64,000 bases of DNA from Rhizobium sp. BG4 (GCF_016864575.1 NZ_CP044126.1:1501501-1565500); one strand, 5' to 3'. Counted from the stretch's first letter, positions 16,446-26,968 are shown. The notes: generated from the sequence alone by a model not told the origin. Numbers and translations: made by a program.

Positions 16446-18272
16446 ATGATCCTTTTCGTCCTTGCCTATCTCGGCGGCGTGTTGACGATCGTCAGCCCCT
16501 GCATTCTGCCCGTGCTCCCCTTCGTCTTCGCCCGCGCCGGGCAGCCCTTCATGCGCAGCACCCTGCCGATGCTCATCGGGATGGCGGCGACCTTCGCGGC
16601 GGTCGCCACACTTGCCGCCCTCGGAGGCGGCTGGGCGGTGCAGGCGAACGAGTATGGCCGCTATGCCGCGCTGGCCCTGCTTGCCGTCTTCGGCATCATC
16701 CTGTTGTTTCCCGCTTTGTCGGATCATCTGACGCGGCCGCTGGTTTCGCTCGGCGCGCGTCTGTCGCAGTCCGCCGACAAGGGAGCCCGCGCCGGCGGCT
16801 CCAGCGTCGTCGCCTCGCTGCTTCTCGGCGTTGCCACAGGCCTGCTCTGGGCGCCCTGTGCGGGACCGGTTCTCGGCCTCATCCTGACCGGGGCGGCACT
16901 TCAGGGTGCCAGCGTCGGCACCACGCTTCTGCTGCTTGCCTATGCGCTCGGCGCGGCGACCTCGCTTGCGCTGGCGCTGCTTGTCGGCGGCAAGGTCTAT
17001 CAGACGATGAAGCGGTCGCTCGGCGTCGGCGAATGGCTGCGCCGCGGGGTCGGTGTGGCGGTTCTCGTTGCCGTCGCCGCAATCGGCCTCGGCCTCGATA
17101 CCGGCTTCCTGACACAGGCGTCGGTCGCCAGCACCGCATCGCTGGAGCAGGGACTGATCGACAAGTTGCAGCCGCAGAAACCGTCTTCCGTCGTGATGAA
17201 CGGCAATGATGGCGGCGCGATGATAATGAGTGGCGGCAGCAACCAGATGATGATGAGCGGCGCCAACACGATGATGCAGGCAAAGCCGCAAGCAGCCGCG
17301 GACACATTGCCGGTCGAAGGCAAGATGCCGCCGCTGGACGGTGCCATCCAATGGCTGAACTCGCCGCCGCTTTCGGCCGAAGCGCTGAGGGGCAAGGTGG
17401 TGCTCGTCGATTTCTGGACCTATTCCTGCATCAACTGCATTCGCGCCATCCCCTACGTCAAAGCCTGGGCGGAGAAATACAAGAATCAGGGGCTGGTGGT
17501 CATCGGCGTTCATGCGCCGGAATTCGCCTTCGAGAAGAATGTCGACAACGTCAAGAAGGCGATCGGCGATCTCGGCATTACCTACCCCGTTGCCATCGAC
17601 AACGACTATGCCATCTGGCGCGCCTTCGACAATCAATACTGGCCGGCGCATTACTTCATCGATGCCGAAGGCCGCATACGCCATCACCATTTCGGCGAGG
17701 GCGAATATGATCAGTCCGAGCGGGTGATCCAAGAGCTGCTCGCCGAGGCCGGAAAGCAGAATGTCGCGGGCGGCATCGTCGATGTGAAGGCGACCGGCAC
17801 GGAGGCGGCCTCGAACCAGAACGACATGCAGTCTCCCGAAACTTATGTCGGCTGGCAGCGTTCCGAGAATTTCGTCGATACCAAGGGTACCGTCAACGAC
17901 GCGCCGCATGTCTATAGCGCGGCGGAGCCGAAGCTCAACGAATGGGGGCTGACGGGCAACTGGACGGTCGGGCCTGAAAATGCCGGGCTCAACGACAAGG
18001 ATGGCAGCATCTACTACCGCTTCCATGCCCGCGACCTGCATCTCGTTCTCGGTCCGAATGCGGACGGAAAGCCGATCCGCTTCAAGGTCACGGTCGATGG
18101 CAAGCCGCCGGGGGATAGCCATGGTGTCGATACCGATGCCGACGGCAACGGCACGGTGACCGGCCAAAGGCTCTACCAGCTGGTGCGCGAGGCCGGCCCG
18201 GTCGGCGACCACACGTTCGAGATCCATTTCCTCGATCCCGGCGTGCAGGCCTACGCCTTCACCTTCGGTTGA
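16446..18272 (+). CDS. DipZ-like CcdA/thioredoxin-domain fusion (transmembrane thiol electron carrier)
   Basis: A 608-residue fusion that carries reducing equivalents across the inner membrane. Residues about 1-230 are a CcdA-type membrane domain with the paired cysteine motifs SPCILPVLPF and WAPCAGPVLG. Residues 295-440 are a TlpA-like periplasmic domain with active site WTYSCINC. Residues 450-608 match the C-terminal beta-rich (carbohydrate-binding-like) domain of DipZ proteins. Between membrane and thioredoxin domain lies a Met-rich linker (residues 251-277, eight Met). Operonic with periplasmic msrB, so recycling of MsrB is the most direct role. Confidence 0.9.
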   Translation: MILFVLAYLGGVLTIVSPCILPVLPFVFARAGQPFMRSTLPMLIGMAATFAAVATLAALGGGWAVQANEYGRYAALALLAVFGIILLFPALSDHLTRPLVSLGARLSQSADKGARAGGSSVVASLLLGVATGLLWAPCAGPVLGLILTGAALQGASVGTTLLLLAYALGAATSLALALLVGGKVYQTMKRSLGVGEWLRRGVGVAVLVAVAAIGLGLDTGFLTQASVASTASLEQGLIDKLQPQKPSSVVMNGNDGGAMIMSGGSNQMMMSGANTMMQAKPQAAADTLPVEGKMPPLDGAIQWLNSPPLSAEALRGKVVLVDFWTYSCINCIRAIPYVKAWAEKYKNQGLVVIGVHAPEFAFEKNVDNVKKAIGDLGITYPVAIDNDYAIWRAFDNQYWPAHYFIDAEGRIRHHHFGEGEYDQSERVIQELLAEAGKQNVAGGIVDVKATGTEAASNQNDMQSPETYVGWQRSENFVDTKGTVNDAPHVYSAAEPKLNEWGLTGNWTVGPENAGLNDKDGSIYYRFHARDLHLVLGPNADGKPIRFKVTVDGKPPGDSHGVDTDADGNGTVTGQRLYQLVREAGPVGDHTFEIHFLDPGVQAYAFTFG

Positions 18273-18359
18273 GGGGATCGCCACGCGCATTGGACGTCTT
18301 GCCGCAACGCGCCGCAAGGCGTCCATGAAACCTTTTGATTTTTGCGCCGTTGTCGGCTC

Positions 18360-20333
18360 ATGGCCGAAGCTCAATTGAAACCGAAATCGGTCGATGGCAC
18401 CAAACCGGAAGGTGCCGCGAAGTCGCACCAAGGGGAGGGATCGACTGTTGAGGCCCCTCCGCCGCCGGATATTGCCGAACCCGATCCGGGCCTGACGCCG
18501 GAAGAAGCCGAGCATGCGCGCAAGCGATATTTGCTGCGGCGCTTCTGGATCAGCGCGCGCGGCTATTGGAGCCATCATGGCGACAGCTTTGCCTGGCCCT
18601 GCACGCTCGGGCTGCTGGCGATGATCGTCCTCAATGTCGGCTTCCAATACGGTATCAATCTCTGGAACCGGAAAATCTTCGACGCGATCGAGCGCCATGA
18701 TGCCGGCACCGTCTATTATCTGAGCGCAGTGTTCTTGCCGCTGGTGCTCGGAAGCGTGGCACTCGTCACCGCGCAGGTGCTGGTCAGGATGATGATCCAG
18801 CGGCGCTGGCGCTCGTGGCTGACGAAGGCGGTCATCCAGCGCTGGCTGGCGAATGGCCGCTATTATCAGCTGAACCTGATCGGCGGCGACCACGCCAACC
18901 CCGAGGCCCGTATCTCCGAAGACCTCCGGATCGCCACGGAATCGCCGGTCGATTTCATCGCCGGTGTCATCGTCGCCTTCCTGTCTGCCTCCACCTTCAT
19001 CGTTGTCCTCTGGACGATCGGCGGCGCTCTGACCTTGCCGGTCGGCGGCTCGATGATCACAATTCCGGGTTTTCTGGTGGTTGCCGCCGTTCTCTATGCC
19101 GGGATTACCTCGACCTCGATCGCTTTCATCGGCCGCAACTTCGTCGCGGTCTCCGAGGTCAAGAACCAGACCGAGGCCGAGTTCCGCTATACGCTGACGC
19201 ATGTGCGCGAAAACGGCGAGAGCATTGCGCTGCTCGGCGGCGAGGAGGAGGAGCGCAACGACGTCGACCGGACATTTGGCAAGGTTATCCGGCAATGGGC
19301 GCTGCTGGCCGGCCAGCATATGCGCACGACGCTGGTCTCGCAGGGATCGAGCCTGATCGCGCCCGTCGTGCCGATCCTGCTCTGCGCGCCGAAATTTCTC
19401 GAAGGCGCCATGACGCTTGGCGAGGTCATGCAGGCCGCATCGGCCTTTACCATCGTCCAGGCCGCCTTCGGCTGGCTGGTCGACAACTATCCGCGCCTTG
19501 CCGACTGGAACGCCAGCGCGCGCCGTATCGCTTCGCTGATGATGTCGCTCGACGGGCTCGAGCGCGCCGAACACAATGACTCCTTCGGCCGTATCCAGCA
19601 CGGCGAGACGGAAGGCGAGGCGATGCTCAGCCTCAACGATCTCTCGGTGTCGCTCGATGACGGCACTTCGGTCGTCAAGGAAACGCAGGTCGATATCGAA
19701 CCCGGCGAGCGTGTGCTCGTCTCCGGTGAATCCGGCACGGGCAAGAGCACGCTGGTGCGCGCCATTGCCGGTCTCTGGCCCTGGGGCCAGGGCAGCGTCA
19801 ACTTCCGGGCCGGCAGCCGGCTCTTCATGCTGCCGCAGCGCCCCTACATCCCCTCGGGCACGTTGCGCCGGGCAACGGCCTATCCCCGTGCCGCGGACGA
19901 CTGGAGCGAAGAGGAGATCAAGGGCGCGCTGAAAGCCGTCGGGCTGGATTATCTGAGCGCCAGGATAGAGGAGGAGGCGCCCTGGGATCAGACCCTTTCC
20001 GGCGGCGAGAAACAGCGCCTCGCCTTCGCCCGCCTGCTTCTCCACGATCCCGATATCATCGTGCTCGACGAGGCAACCTCGGCGCTCGATGAGAAGAGCC
20101 AGGACCAAATGATGGAGACGATCATCCGCGAACTGCCGAAAGTCACCATCGTCAGCGTCGCCCACCGGGCCGAGCTCGAAGCGTTCCACAGCCGCAAGAT
20201 CACCCTGGAACGCCGCGACGGCGGCGCAAAACTCGTCAGCGATATCGATCTCATCCCGCGAAAGCGGAAGTCGAAATCGCTCTTGCGGCGCATGGTGCCG
20301 CGGCACTCACGGTCGAAGCGCGGCGGGCGTTGA
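18360..20333 (+). CDS. SbmA/BacA-related ABC transporter, fused membrane and ATPase domains
   Basis: A half-transporter of 657 residues from the SbmA/BacA-related (ABCD-like) group. A hydrophilic Pro-rich N-terminus (residues 1-60) precedes six predicted membrane helices with the family motif ARISEDLRIATESP, then an ATPase domain (Walker A SGESGTGKST, signature LSGGEKQR, Walker B IIVLDEATSALDE, H-loop VAHR). Relatives move peptides, vitamin B12 or fatty acyl-CoA; BacA itself lacks the ATPase domain. Substrate unknown. The start at 18360 is the first plausible ATG. It follows the DipZ-like gene by 87 bases and may be co-transcribed. Confidence 0.9.
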   Translation: MAEAQLKPKSVDGTKPEGAAKSHQGEGSTVEAPPPPDIAEPDPGLTPEEAEHARKRYLLRRFWISARGYWSHHGDSFAWPCTLGLLAMIVLNVGFQYGINLWNRKIFDAIERHDAGTVYYLSAVFLPLVLGSVALVTAQVLVRMMIQRRWRSWLTKAVIQRWLANGRYYQLNLIGGDHANPEARISEDLRIATESPVDFIAGVIVAFLSASTFIVVLWTIGGALTLPVGGSMITIPGFLVVAAVLYAGITSTSIAFIGRNFVAVSEVKNQTEAEFRYTLTHVRENGESIALLGGEEEERNDVDRTFGKVIRQWALLAGQHMRTTLVSQGSSLIAPVVPILLCAPKFLEGAMTLGEVMQAASAFTIVQAAFGWLVDNYPRLADWNASARRIASLMMSLDGLERAEHNDSFGRIQHGETEGEAMLSLNDLSVSLDDGTSVVKETQVDIEPGERVLVSGESGTGKSTLVRAIAGLWPWGQGSVNFRAGSRLFMLPQRPYIPSGTLRRATAYPRAADDWSEEEIKGALKAVGLDYLSARIEEEAPWDQTLSGGEKQRLAFARLLLHDPDIIVLDEATSALDEKSQDQMMETIIRELPKVTIVSVAHRAELEAFHSRKITLERRDGGAKLVSDIDLIPRKRKSKSLLRRMVPRHSRSKRGGR

Positions 20334-20349
20334 GAACAGCGGGCGTACG

Positions 20350-21084
<735 letters not shown>

Positions 21085-21094
21085 CGGCAATACC

Positions 21095-22294
21095 TCAGAC
21101 CGGCCAGGATTCGGCTTCGCCGAAGCCGTTCTCGATGCTCTCGACCTTCGGCTGTCCCCTGGAGATGCCTGAGACGCCGACGACATAGGCGCGGGTGACG
21201 AAGGCCTGGCCGCGGAAGCCGAATACGGCGGTGTCGCCTGGCTTCGGCGCCTTTGCGCCTTCGGCGTCGATCATCGCGTAATAGTCGATCATCGAGGGCG
21301 GTGGGATCTCGACGCTACGCAGTGCGGAAGCAGCAGTCGTCGGCTCGTCGGCGACGATCGCCTTGACGTCATAGTCGGGGAAGATCGGGTCGATATAGAA
21401 GCCGCCGCCGAGGCAATAGGCCTTGCCGCCAGAGAGGTGCGAGACCTCTGTCAGGTAGCAGACGGCAGGCAGTTCCGGCAGGTCTTCGACGGCGTGCAGC
21501 GCCGTCGTTCCGTGCAGGCCGTTGCCCGGCTCGCATTGCGTCGCGCCCGCATCGGCAAGCGCCTGCAGCAGGACGGAGGAAGTGGTGCCGGGGGCATTGA
21601 CCTCGATATCCTTGCGGCCGGCCTTGGCCAGCGCTTCGGCGGCCTTGGTCAGCGTCGCCAGATTGTGGGTCGGGATGACCTTGCGCGTCTGGTGATCGAA
21701 AAGCAGTGCCGGGAAGGTGGTGATGCCGGCAAATCGGCCGCCATCGAGCCGGTCGAAATGCTCTGCCACTGCGGCGACATCGGCCGCATCGAAGCCGCCC
21801 TCGTGGCCGCGGTAGAAGGTGTCGCCTTCGGCGCGGATACGGGCGAGCAGGCTCTGCGTATAACCGGCGGCCTTGGCGCCAGCCGCGGCTTCAGCGGCCT
21901 TCTCATCGTTGAACACTGTCCAGTAATCCGGGCGGAAGGTCTTGGCGGCGGCCTTTGCCTCGTGCCGCGCGACCTGCTGCAGGTGACCGAGATGGCCGAC
22001 CTTGAGACCGGCGCGATGGGTCGCGCGAGCGCAGGCCATGTCGACGGCCACCGAGCGGTTGATGCCGCCGCGCATGACGGCGTGGGCAAACGAGCTGGCG
22101 CGGCCGACCTGCTTGGTCATCGCGAAGATCTTCAGGCCCAGCCGGTCGGCCTCATTCTTCAGGATGCGGGCATTGGCTTCGACCGTATCGAGATCGAGCA
22201 CGTAGGAATTGGCGGGGATCCGGCCTTCGCGATGGAGGGCGATGGCGGCTTCGATGAACTTCGGGTTACGGCGGCGGAGAACGTCGAGAAACAT
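21095..22294 (-). CDS. YhfX-like PLP-dependent alanine racemase-family protein
   Basis: A 399-residue protein resembling E. coli YhfX and the fold-type III (alanine racemase-like) enzymes. The N-terminal PLP barrel contains the likely Schiff-base lysine in IFAMTKQVGR (about residue 61), followed by VAVDMACA. The C-terminal part has SHLSGGKAYCLGGGFYIDP and VFGFRGQ. The reaction of YhfX itself is not established, so amino acid racemisation or epimerisation is only a guess from the fold. GAGAGG lies upstream of the ATG. Position between the permease and ATPase genes of a sugar-type importer is unusual and suggests the imported molecule contains an amino acid part. Confidence 0.85.
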   Translation of the reverse strand: MFLDVLRRRNPKFIEAAIALHREGRIPANSYVLDLDTVEANARILKNEADRLGLKIFAMTKQVGRASSFAHAVMRGGINRSVAVDMACARATHRAGLKVGHLGHLQQVARHEAKAAAKTFRPDYWTVFNDEKAAEAAAGAKAAGYTQSLLARIRAEGDTFYRGHEGGFDAADVAAVAEHFDRLDGGRFAGITTFPALLFDHQTRKVIPTHNLATLTKAAEALAKAGRKDIEVNAPGTTSSVLLQALADAGATQCEPGNGLHGTTALHAVEDLPELPAVCYLTEVSHLSGGKAYCLGGGFYIDPIFPDYDVKAIVADEPTTAASALRSVEIPPPSMIDYYAMIDAEGAKAPKPGDTAVFGFRGQAFVTRAYVVGVSGISRGQPKVESIENGFGEAESWPV

Positions 22295-22308
22295 GGGAAA
22301 ACCTCTCT

Positions 22309-23250
22309 TCAGCGTAGCTTTTCGCGCAGGGACACGGCCACTGCCGCAAGAATGATGAAGCCGCGAACGATCATCTGGTCGGAAACGGAAAGGCCCATCA
22401 GGATCAGGCCGTTGTTGAGCATGCCCATCATCAGCGAACCGACGAGGGCGCCGACGATCGAGCCTCTGCCGCCGTTGAGCAGCGTGCCGCCGACGATGAC
22501 GGCGGCGATGACGGTCATCAGGTCGGTTTCGCCGAGCGTGTATTTGGCGGCCTGCAGGCGGCCGGAGTAGAGCAGCCCGGCAAGTCCGGCGAGACCGCCG
22601 CTCAGCATCATCACGGCCAGCCGGATGTGCGGAACCTTGATGCCCGAAACGCTGGCGGCCCGTGCATTGTCGCCGACAGCCAGCACATGCGCGCCGAACC
22701 GGGTCTCGCGATAGACGATATGCCCGGCGGCGATCGCCAGAATGGTCCACCAGATCAGCGACGGGATGCCGAGGAGCGAACCCGAGCCGAAGAAGCCGGT
22801 AAAGGTCTCGTCGGTGACAGGCACGGACCGCAGATTGGTCAGCGACCGGGCGACACCGGCAAACAGGCCCATGGTCGCAAGCGTGACGAGGAAGGACGGC
22901 AGTCTGACATAGGCGACCAGAACCCCGTTGGCGAAGCCGATTGCCAGCCCGGCGCCCAGTCCGGCGAGAACACCCGGCACCACGCCATAGCTCTCGATCA
23001 CCACGGCGGCGCTGAGGGCGGCGACCGCAACGATCGAGCCGATCGAAAGGTCGATCTCGCCTGCCGAAAGCACGAAGACCAGGCCGATCGCCATGATCGT
23101 CACCGGTGCGGTCTGCAGCACGATATTGGAAAGGTTTCTGGTCGTCAGGAAGCCGCTATCCTGCAGCATCACCGCGAAGAAGATGAAGATCGCGACGAAG
23201 CCGAAATAGACGACATACTGCTGAAGATTGATGCGCATTTTCAGGGGCAT
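22309..23250 (-). CDS. Ribose/fructose-type ABC transporter permease
   Basis: Inner-membrane permease of the RbsC/FrcC family, 313 residues, with about nine hydrophobic segments. The conserved GLVFVLSAGEIDLSIGSIVA near residues 55-75 and the C-terminal IVGGTLLNGGRGSIVGALVG are family hallmarks. Alternative in-frame ATG codons (23250 and 23238) are both possible. It sits between the binding-protein gene and the YhfX-like gene in the same operon. Confidence 0.92.
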   Translation of the reverse strand: MPLKMRINLQQYVVYFGFVAIFIFFAVMLQDSGFLTTRNLSNIVLQTAPVTIMAIGLVFVLSAGEIDLSIGSIVAVAALSAAVVIESYGVVPGVLAGLGAGLAIGFANGVLVAYVRLPSFLVTLATMGLFAGVARSLTNLRSVPVTDETFTGFFGSGSLLGIPSLIWWTILAIAAGHIVYRETRFGAHVLAVGDNARAASVSGIKVPHIRLAVMMLSGGLAGLAGLLYSGRLQAAKYTLGETDLMTVIAAVIVGGTLLNGGRGSIVGALVGSLMMGMLNNGLILMGLSVSDQMIVRGFIILAAVAVSLREKLR

Positions 23251-23348
23251 GGCCGGTCTGCCTGTTTACTGGCGATAGACATGCCGTCCGCTGGAACGGC
23301 ATGAATGCTAAAGGGGAGCGGCGGACCCGCCTCCCGGTTTCCGGAGAG

Positions 23349-23371
23349 CCGGCGGCCGCAGAGGCCGCCGG
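23349..23371 (-). terminator. Intercistronic hairpin between binding-protein and permease genes
   Basis: A nine-base perfect inverted repeat (CCGGCGGCC at 23349-23357, GGCCGCCGG at 23363-23371) with a five-base loop lies 9 bases beyond the binding-protein stop. There is no T-run. Such stem-loops after binding-protein genes commonly protect the upstream mRNA or attenuate read-through, which would give more binding protein than permease. Confidence 0.6.
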
Positions 23372-23380
23372 GGAGCGCAA

Positions 23381-24451
23381 TCACTTTGCGGCGTCGAGAA
23401 CCGACTTCGGCGCATCGCGGTTGAGCGATTCCTTCCATCCCTCGGCAACATTGGCCTTGGTGACCGTCAGCGCCGGGGCGACGATGAAGGGCGGGGTCTT
23501 TTCGCCGATCAGCGACTTCAGTCCGGCAGCCGCCATGGCGCGGCCGAGTTCATAGGCCTTGTCGGCGACAATAGCCGTAACGTTGCCGCCCTTGACCATG
23601 TCGAGGCCGACCGGTTCCGAGAGGTCGAGCGTGACGACCTTGGTCGTCTTGTTGCCGGCGCCGCGAAGGGCCGCGAGCACGCCATCGGCCGGTTCCGCCC
23701 AGGTCACGTAGATGCCGTCGAGATCGGGATGCTGGAGGAGCATCGCATTGGCCAGCTCCTCGGCGCGGGCCGGATCGGAGATGCCCTGCTCGGCAACGAT
23801 CTTAATATCCGGGTAGTCCTTCTCGATCGTCGACTTGAACGCCTGGTCGCGCTGGTTGGTGACGTAGTAGGTGGCGTCGTGGAAGATGTAACCGACCTTG
23901 CCCTTCTTGCCGATTGCCGCAGCGAGCGCATCGGCTGCCTGCTTGCCCATCTGGTAGAGGTCGTCGGTGACGATCGCCGCATAGTCGGTATCGTGCTTGT
24001 AGCCGGCGGGCAGGTTGGAGAGGAAGACCAGCTTGGTGCCGTCCTTGACGGCCTGCTTGAAGGCTTCGGCCGACGTTGCCGGGTCGAGCGGCAGCGCCAG
24101 GATGACGTTCGGCTTGGCGGCGAGCGCGGTCTCGATGTCGCTGCGCTGCTTGGCAGCGTCGAAGCCGGCATCCGTCGTCACGGCGATGTCGACGCCGGCC
24201 TTGGCAAACTCATCCTTGGCGCCGGCAGAAACGGCATTGGTGAAATCTGACGATGTGTGCCAGAGCAGGGCGGCCTTGTAGCCCTTGCCCTTGAGCTTGG
24301 CGAGATCGGCGTCGGAGAGCTTGATTTCCTCGCTCTTGGTCGCGGCTTCGCCCGATGGGCCGACGGTCTCGGCCTGCGCCAGCATCGGCGCGGCGATCAG
24401 GGCGCTCGTCACAAGCGCGGCATTCAGAATCTTCCTCATCAGCATGGTCAT
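23381..24451 (-). CDS. Sugar-type ABC transporter substrate-binding protein
   Basis: Periplasmic binding protein of the RbsB-like family (Peripla_BP_4), 356 residues. A signal peptide covers residues 1-27 (ending MLAQAE). The mature protein shows YKAALLWHTSSDF, then DAAKQRSDIETALAAKPNVI and LALPLDPATS typical of the family. The ligand is unknown. AAGGGA upstream is only three bases from the first ATG, so initiation two codons later (24445) is possible. It follows the M20 hydrolase gene in the operon, implying that the imported compound and the hydrolase substrate are related. Confidence 0.92.
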   Translation of the reverse strand: MTMLMRKILNAALVTSALIAAPMLAQAETVGPSGEAATKSEEIKLSDADLAKLKGKGYKAALLWHTSSDFTNAVSAGAKDEFAKAGVDIAVTTDAGFDAAKQRSDIETALAAKPNVILALPLDPATSAEAFKQAVKDGTKLVFLSNLPAGYKHDTDYAAIVTDDLYQMGKQAADALAAAIGKKGKVGYIFHDATYYVTNQRDQAFKSTIEKDYPDIKIVAEQGISDPARAEELANAMLLQHPDLDGIYVTWAEPADGVLAALRGAGNKTTKVVTLDLSEPVGLDMVKGGNVTAIVADKAYELGRAMAAAGLKSLIGEKTPPFIVAPALTVTKANVAEGWKESLNRDAPKSVLDAAK

Positions 24452-24485
24452 GTTCCCTTTTTCGTCGTTGTTGGTTTGGCACTCT

Positions 24486-25742
24486 TTATTCCGCCACGCC
24501 GCAGTAGCGTGCCATGAAGCTGGCGAACGCGACTATCCCGGCGAGGTATTCCTCGATATCGACATGCTCTTCGAATGTGTGGCAGTTGCGGATATCGCCC
24601 GGCGCGCAGTAGACGGCGGGAATGCCCAGCCGGTTGACGAAGAACGGCGATTCCGACCAGAACGGCGCGCCCTCGATCGCGCCACGTCCGGCAAAGGATT
24701 GGGCGACCGATGCGCAGAGCATCGATACGGCAGGCAGGTTTGGATCGATCTCGGCTGCCGACCCGCCGACCCGGTGGTCGCGTCCGGCGGGATAGGCTAT
24801 CTCGACCTTGATCTCGGGGTCGGCGATGGCGCCGCGAATGACCGCTTCCATCTCGGTCGCCGCATCGTCGACGGATTCGCCCGGAAGCAGCTTGCGGATC
24901 AGCGAAAGCTTGCATTCCTCGGGCACCGCAATGAAGCCGCCGCCCGTCAGGCCGGTGATCAGCAGGAAACCGCGGCCGATCAGCGGATGCTCGCCTCGGG
25001 CGGCGATCTCGTCCGAGTGTTTCCAAAGCGCCGACATCACGGCATGGCTTGCCTTCAGCGCGTCCTTGCCAAGTTCCGGCACGCCGAAATAGGCGGATTT
25101 GCCGGTGATGGTGATATCGGCGATGAAGAAGCCGATCTGCGCCGAATAGACCGCAAGCTGCGTCGGCTCGGTGTAGACGACGAAATCCGGCCGCTCGATT
25201 TCGCCGGCCTCGATGCGGGCGGCATAGTCCTTGATACCAGCGGAAATGCCTGTGCCCGGCTGGCCGCTCTCTTCGTCGCCGACAAAGGCAAAGGCGAGAT
25301 CACCCTTCAGTCTGATGCCGGCCTTGTCGAGCAGCGACAGCGCCGCCAGCGACGCGCAGATCCCGGCCTTGAGATCGCCGGAGCCACGGCCCCAGATCTG
25401 GCCGTCGATGATCGGAGCGGCGAAGGGATCTTCACGCTCGGTACCGGCCCAATGCTCCCGCCAGCCATCGACGTGAACGGTGTCGGTGTGGCCGATGAAC
25501 TGCAGCCGGTTGCCGCCACCGGCACCCTTGCGCTCGCCCCAGACATTCGGGCGGCCGGGAAGGAAATCGGCGGTCTTCACGTTCTCGACGCCGCGGGAGA
25601 GCATTTCGTCCCTCAGCAGCGAGACGACATTGGCCTCGTTGCCGGTGATGCTGTCGCGGCCGATCGCGGCGCGCAGCAGTCGGATGGCATCGTCGCGGTC
25701 GAGCGCTTCCCGCAGGCGCTTCGTCAGTTCGTCTGCGCTCAT
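24486..25742 (-). CDS. M20-family metallohydrolase (ArgE/DapE/Cpg2-like)
   Basis: Dinuclear-zinc amidohydrolase of 418 residues that would cleave an acyl or peptide-like bond next to an amino acid. Metal ligands are visible: His and Asp in GHTDTV, Asp in GRGSGDLKAG, the DEESG catalytic Glu pair, the Glu in YTEP and the C-terminal His in NCHTFEEHVD. The dimerisation domain lies between (about residues 180-300). Its start overlaps the ROK regulator stop by four bases (ATGA), so the two are coupled. Family members act on N-acyl amino acids or dipeptides; specificity is not readable here. Confidence 0.88.
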   Translation of the reverse strand: MSADELTKRLREALDRDDAIRLLRAAIGRDSITGNEANVVSLLRDEMLSRGVENVKTADFLPGRPNVWGERKGAGGGNRLQFIGHTDTVHVDGWREHWAGTEREDPFAAPIIDGQIWGRGSGDLKAGICASLAALSLLDKAGIRLKGDLAFAFVGDEESGQPGTGISAGIKDYAARIEAGEIERPDFVVYTEPTQLAVYSAQIGFFIADITITGKSAYFGVPELGKDALKASHAVMSALWKHSDEIAARGEHPLIGRGFLLITGLTGGGFIAVPEECKLSLIRKLLPGESVDDAATEMEAVIRGAIADPEIKVEIAYPAGRDHRVGGSAAEIDPNLPAVSMLCASVAQSFAGRGAIEGAPFWSESPFFVNRLGIPAVYCAPGDIRNCHTFEEHVDIEEYLAGIVAFASFMARYCGVAE

Positions 25743-26953
25743 CGGGCGGCCTCCCTGAAATGCATGGTTTCCGCCGGCGGCAGAGACATCCGGCTATCGG
25801 GGGCATCAGCGCCGAACAGGGCATTGTGCAGATGGCCAAGACCGATCGCGATGGCGCCGACGATCGCCGCCTGCGCACCGAGCGCGCTCTTCTCGACCTC
25901 GACAGGGTAGGGGAAGCATTGCGGCAGGAATGTCCGCACGCGCTCGATCAGCTCGTCACGCAGGCCGATCGAGCCGCCAAGAATGACCTTCTGCGGGTTG
26001 GCGATCGCCGCGATGGCAGCAATGCCCTGCGCCACCAGCCTGGCGGTGTCGTCAAGCACGGTGGTGGCATCGCCGTCGCCGCCCGCTGCCTTCTCGAAAA
26101 TCTCAGGCACCGTCGCGGCTTGGCCGGAAAGCGTCTGGTAGCGCTCGATAATGCCGAAGGAGGCCGCGACGCGCTCATAGGCGCCGGTCCGCAGCGATTC
26201 CGGCTCGAAGGGATTGGCACCGAAAGGCAGGAAGCCGAGCTCACCGGCAGCATTGCCGACGCCTCGCACCAGCTGGCCGTTGACCATCAAGCCGCCGCCG
26301 ATGCCTGTGCCGACGGCGATATAGGCGAGATTGTCGATGCCCTGGCCCTGGCCGAGCCAGTTCTCGCCGATGACGCAGAGATTGACGTCGTTCTCAAGCG
26401 TCACATTGAAGCCGAGTGCCTTTTCGAGCGCGGACGCCACGTCCATGGCGTCGAAGCCGGGGATATTCGGAGCGAGAAGAATGCGGCCGGTCAATTTCTC
26501 CGGCGCCCCAGGCGCCCCGATCACCGCCATGCGAATCTTCTCTCTCGGGATATTTTGACGCGCAGCAGCCTGCCAGCAAAGATCGGCGATCTGATCGACG
26601 ACAAACTGGCCGCCACGGCGATCGGTCGGTGCCACTTCTTCGGCGAAGACATGAAAGGCGAGATCGGCGATCGCCACCCGCACCTTGGTGCCGCCAAGGT
26701 CGACAGCTGCGATGAAGGCTGCATCGGGAATGAGTTCATAGGTCACGGCGCTGCGGCCGATATGGCCCGTCGTGCGTCCGGTCTCCTGGATCCAGCCATC
26801 GAGCTCAAGCTGACGGACGATCTCGGAGATCGTCTGCTTGGAAAGATTGGTCTGCTTGGCAATCGAAGCGCGCGAGATCGGCCCGCTCTGGATGATCGCT
26901 TCCATGACGGCGCGCTGGGAGAACTTTCTGGAGATGCGCTGAGTATCGCTCAC
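25739..26953 (-). CDS. ROK-family transcriptional regulator
   Basis: A 404-residue regulator: N-terminal winged HTH (residues about 10-70, ISRASIAKQTNLSKQTISEI) joined to a sugar-kinase-like ROK domain (AAVDLGGTKVRVAIADL, then AYIAVGTGIGGGLMVNGQL). The usual zinc motif (CxCGxxGC with a preceding His) is absent; the corresponding stretch reads GANPFEPESLRTGAYE with no Cys. Ligand response may therefore differ from NagC/Mlc types. It is the first gene of the operon and a near-perfect inverted repeat lies just upstream, so autoregulation and control of the whole operon are likely. Confidence 0.9.
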   Translation of the reverse strand: MSDTQRISRKFSQRAVMEAIIQSGPISRASIAKQTNLSKQTISEIVRQLELDGWIQETGRTTGHIGRSAVTYELIPDAAFIAAVDLGGTKVRVAIADLAFHVFAEEVAPTDRRGGQFVVDQIADLCWQAAARQNIPREKIRMAVIGAPGAPEKLTGRILLAPNIPGFDAMDVASALEKALGFNVTLENDVNLCVIGENWLGQGQGIDNLAYIAVGTGIGGGLMVNGQLVRGVGNAAGELGFLPFGANPFEPESLRTGAYERVAASFGIIERYQTLSGQAATVPEIFEKAAGGDGDATTVLDDTARLVAQGIAAIAAIANPQKVILGGSIGLRDELIERVRTFLPQCFPYPVEVEKSALGAQAAIVGAIAIGLGHLHNALFGADAPDSRMSLPPAETMHFREAAR

Positions 26954-26968
26954 GAGGTCCTCAATTAA

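Noticed and set aside
15636..20306. 1556-codon minus-strand frame opposite msrB, dipZ-like and ABC genes
   Set aside because: It crosses three well-supported genes on the other strand, and the translation is low-complexity and family-free.
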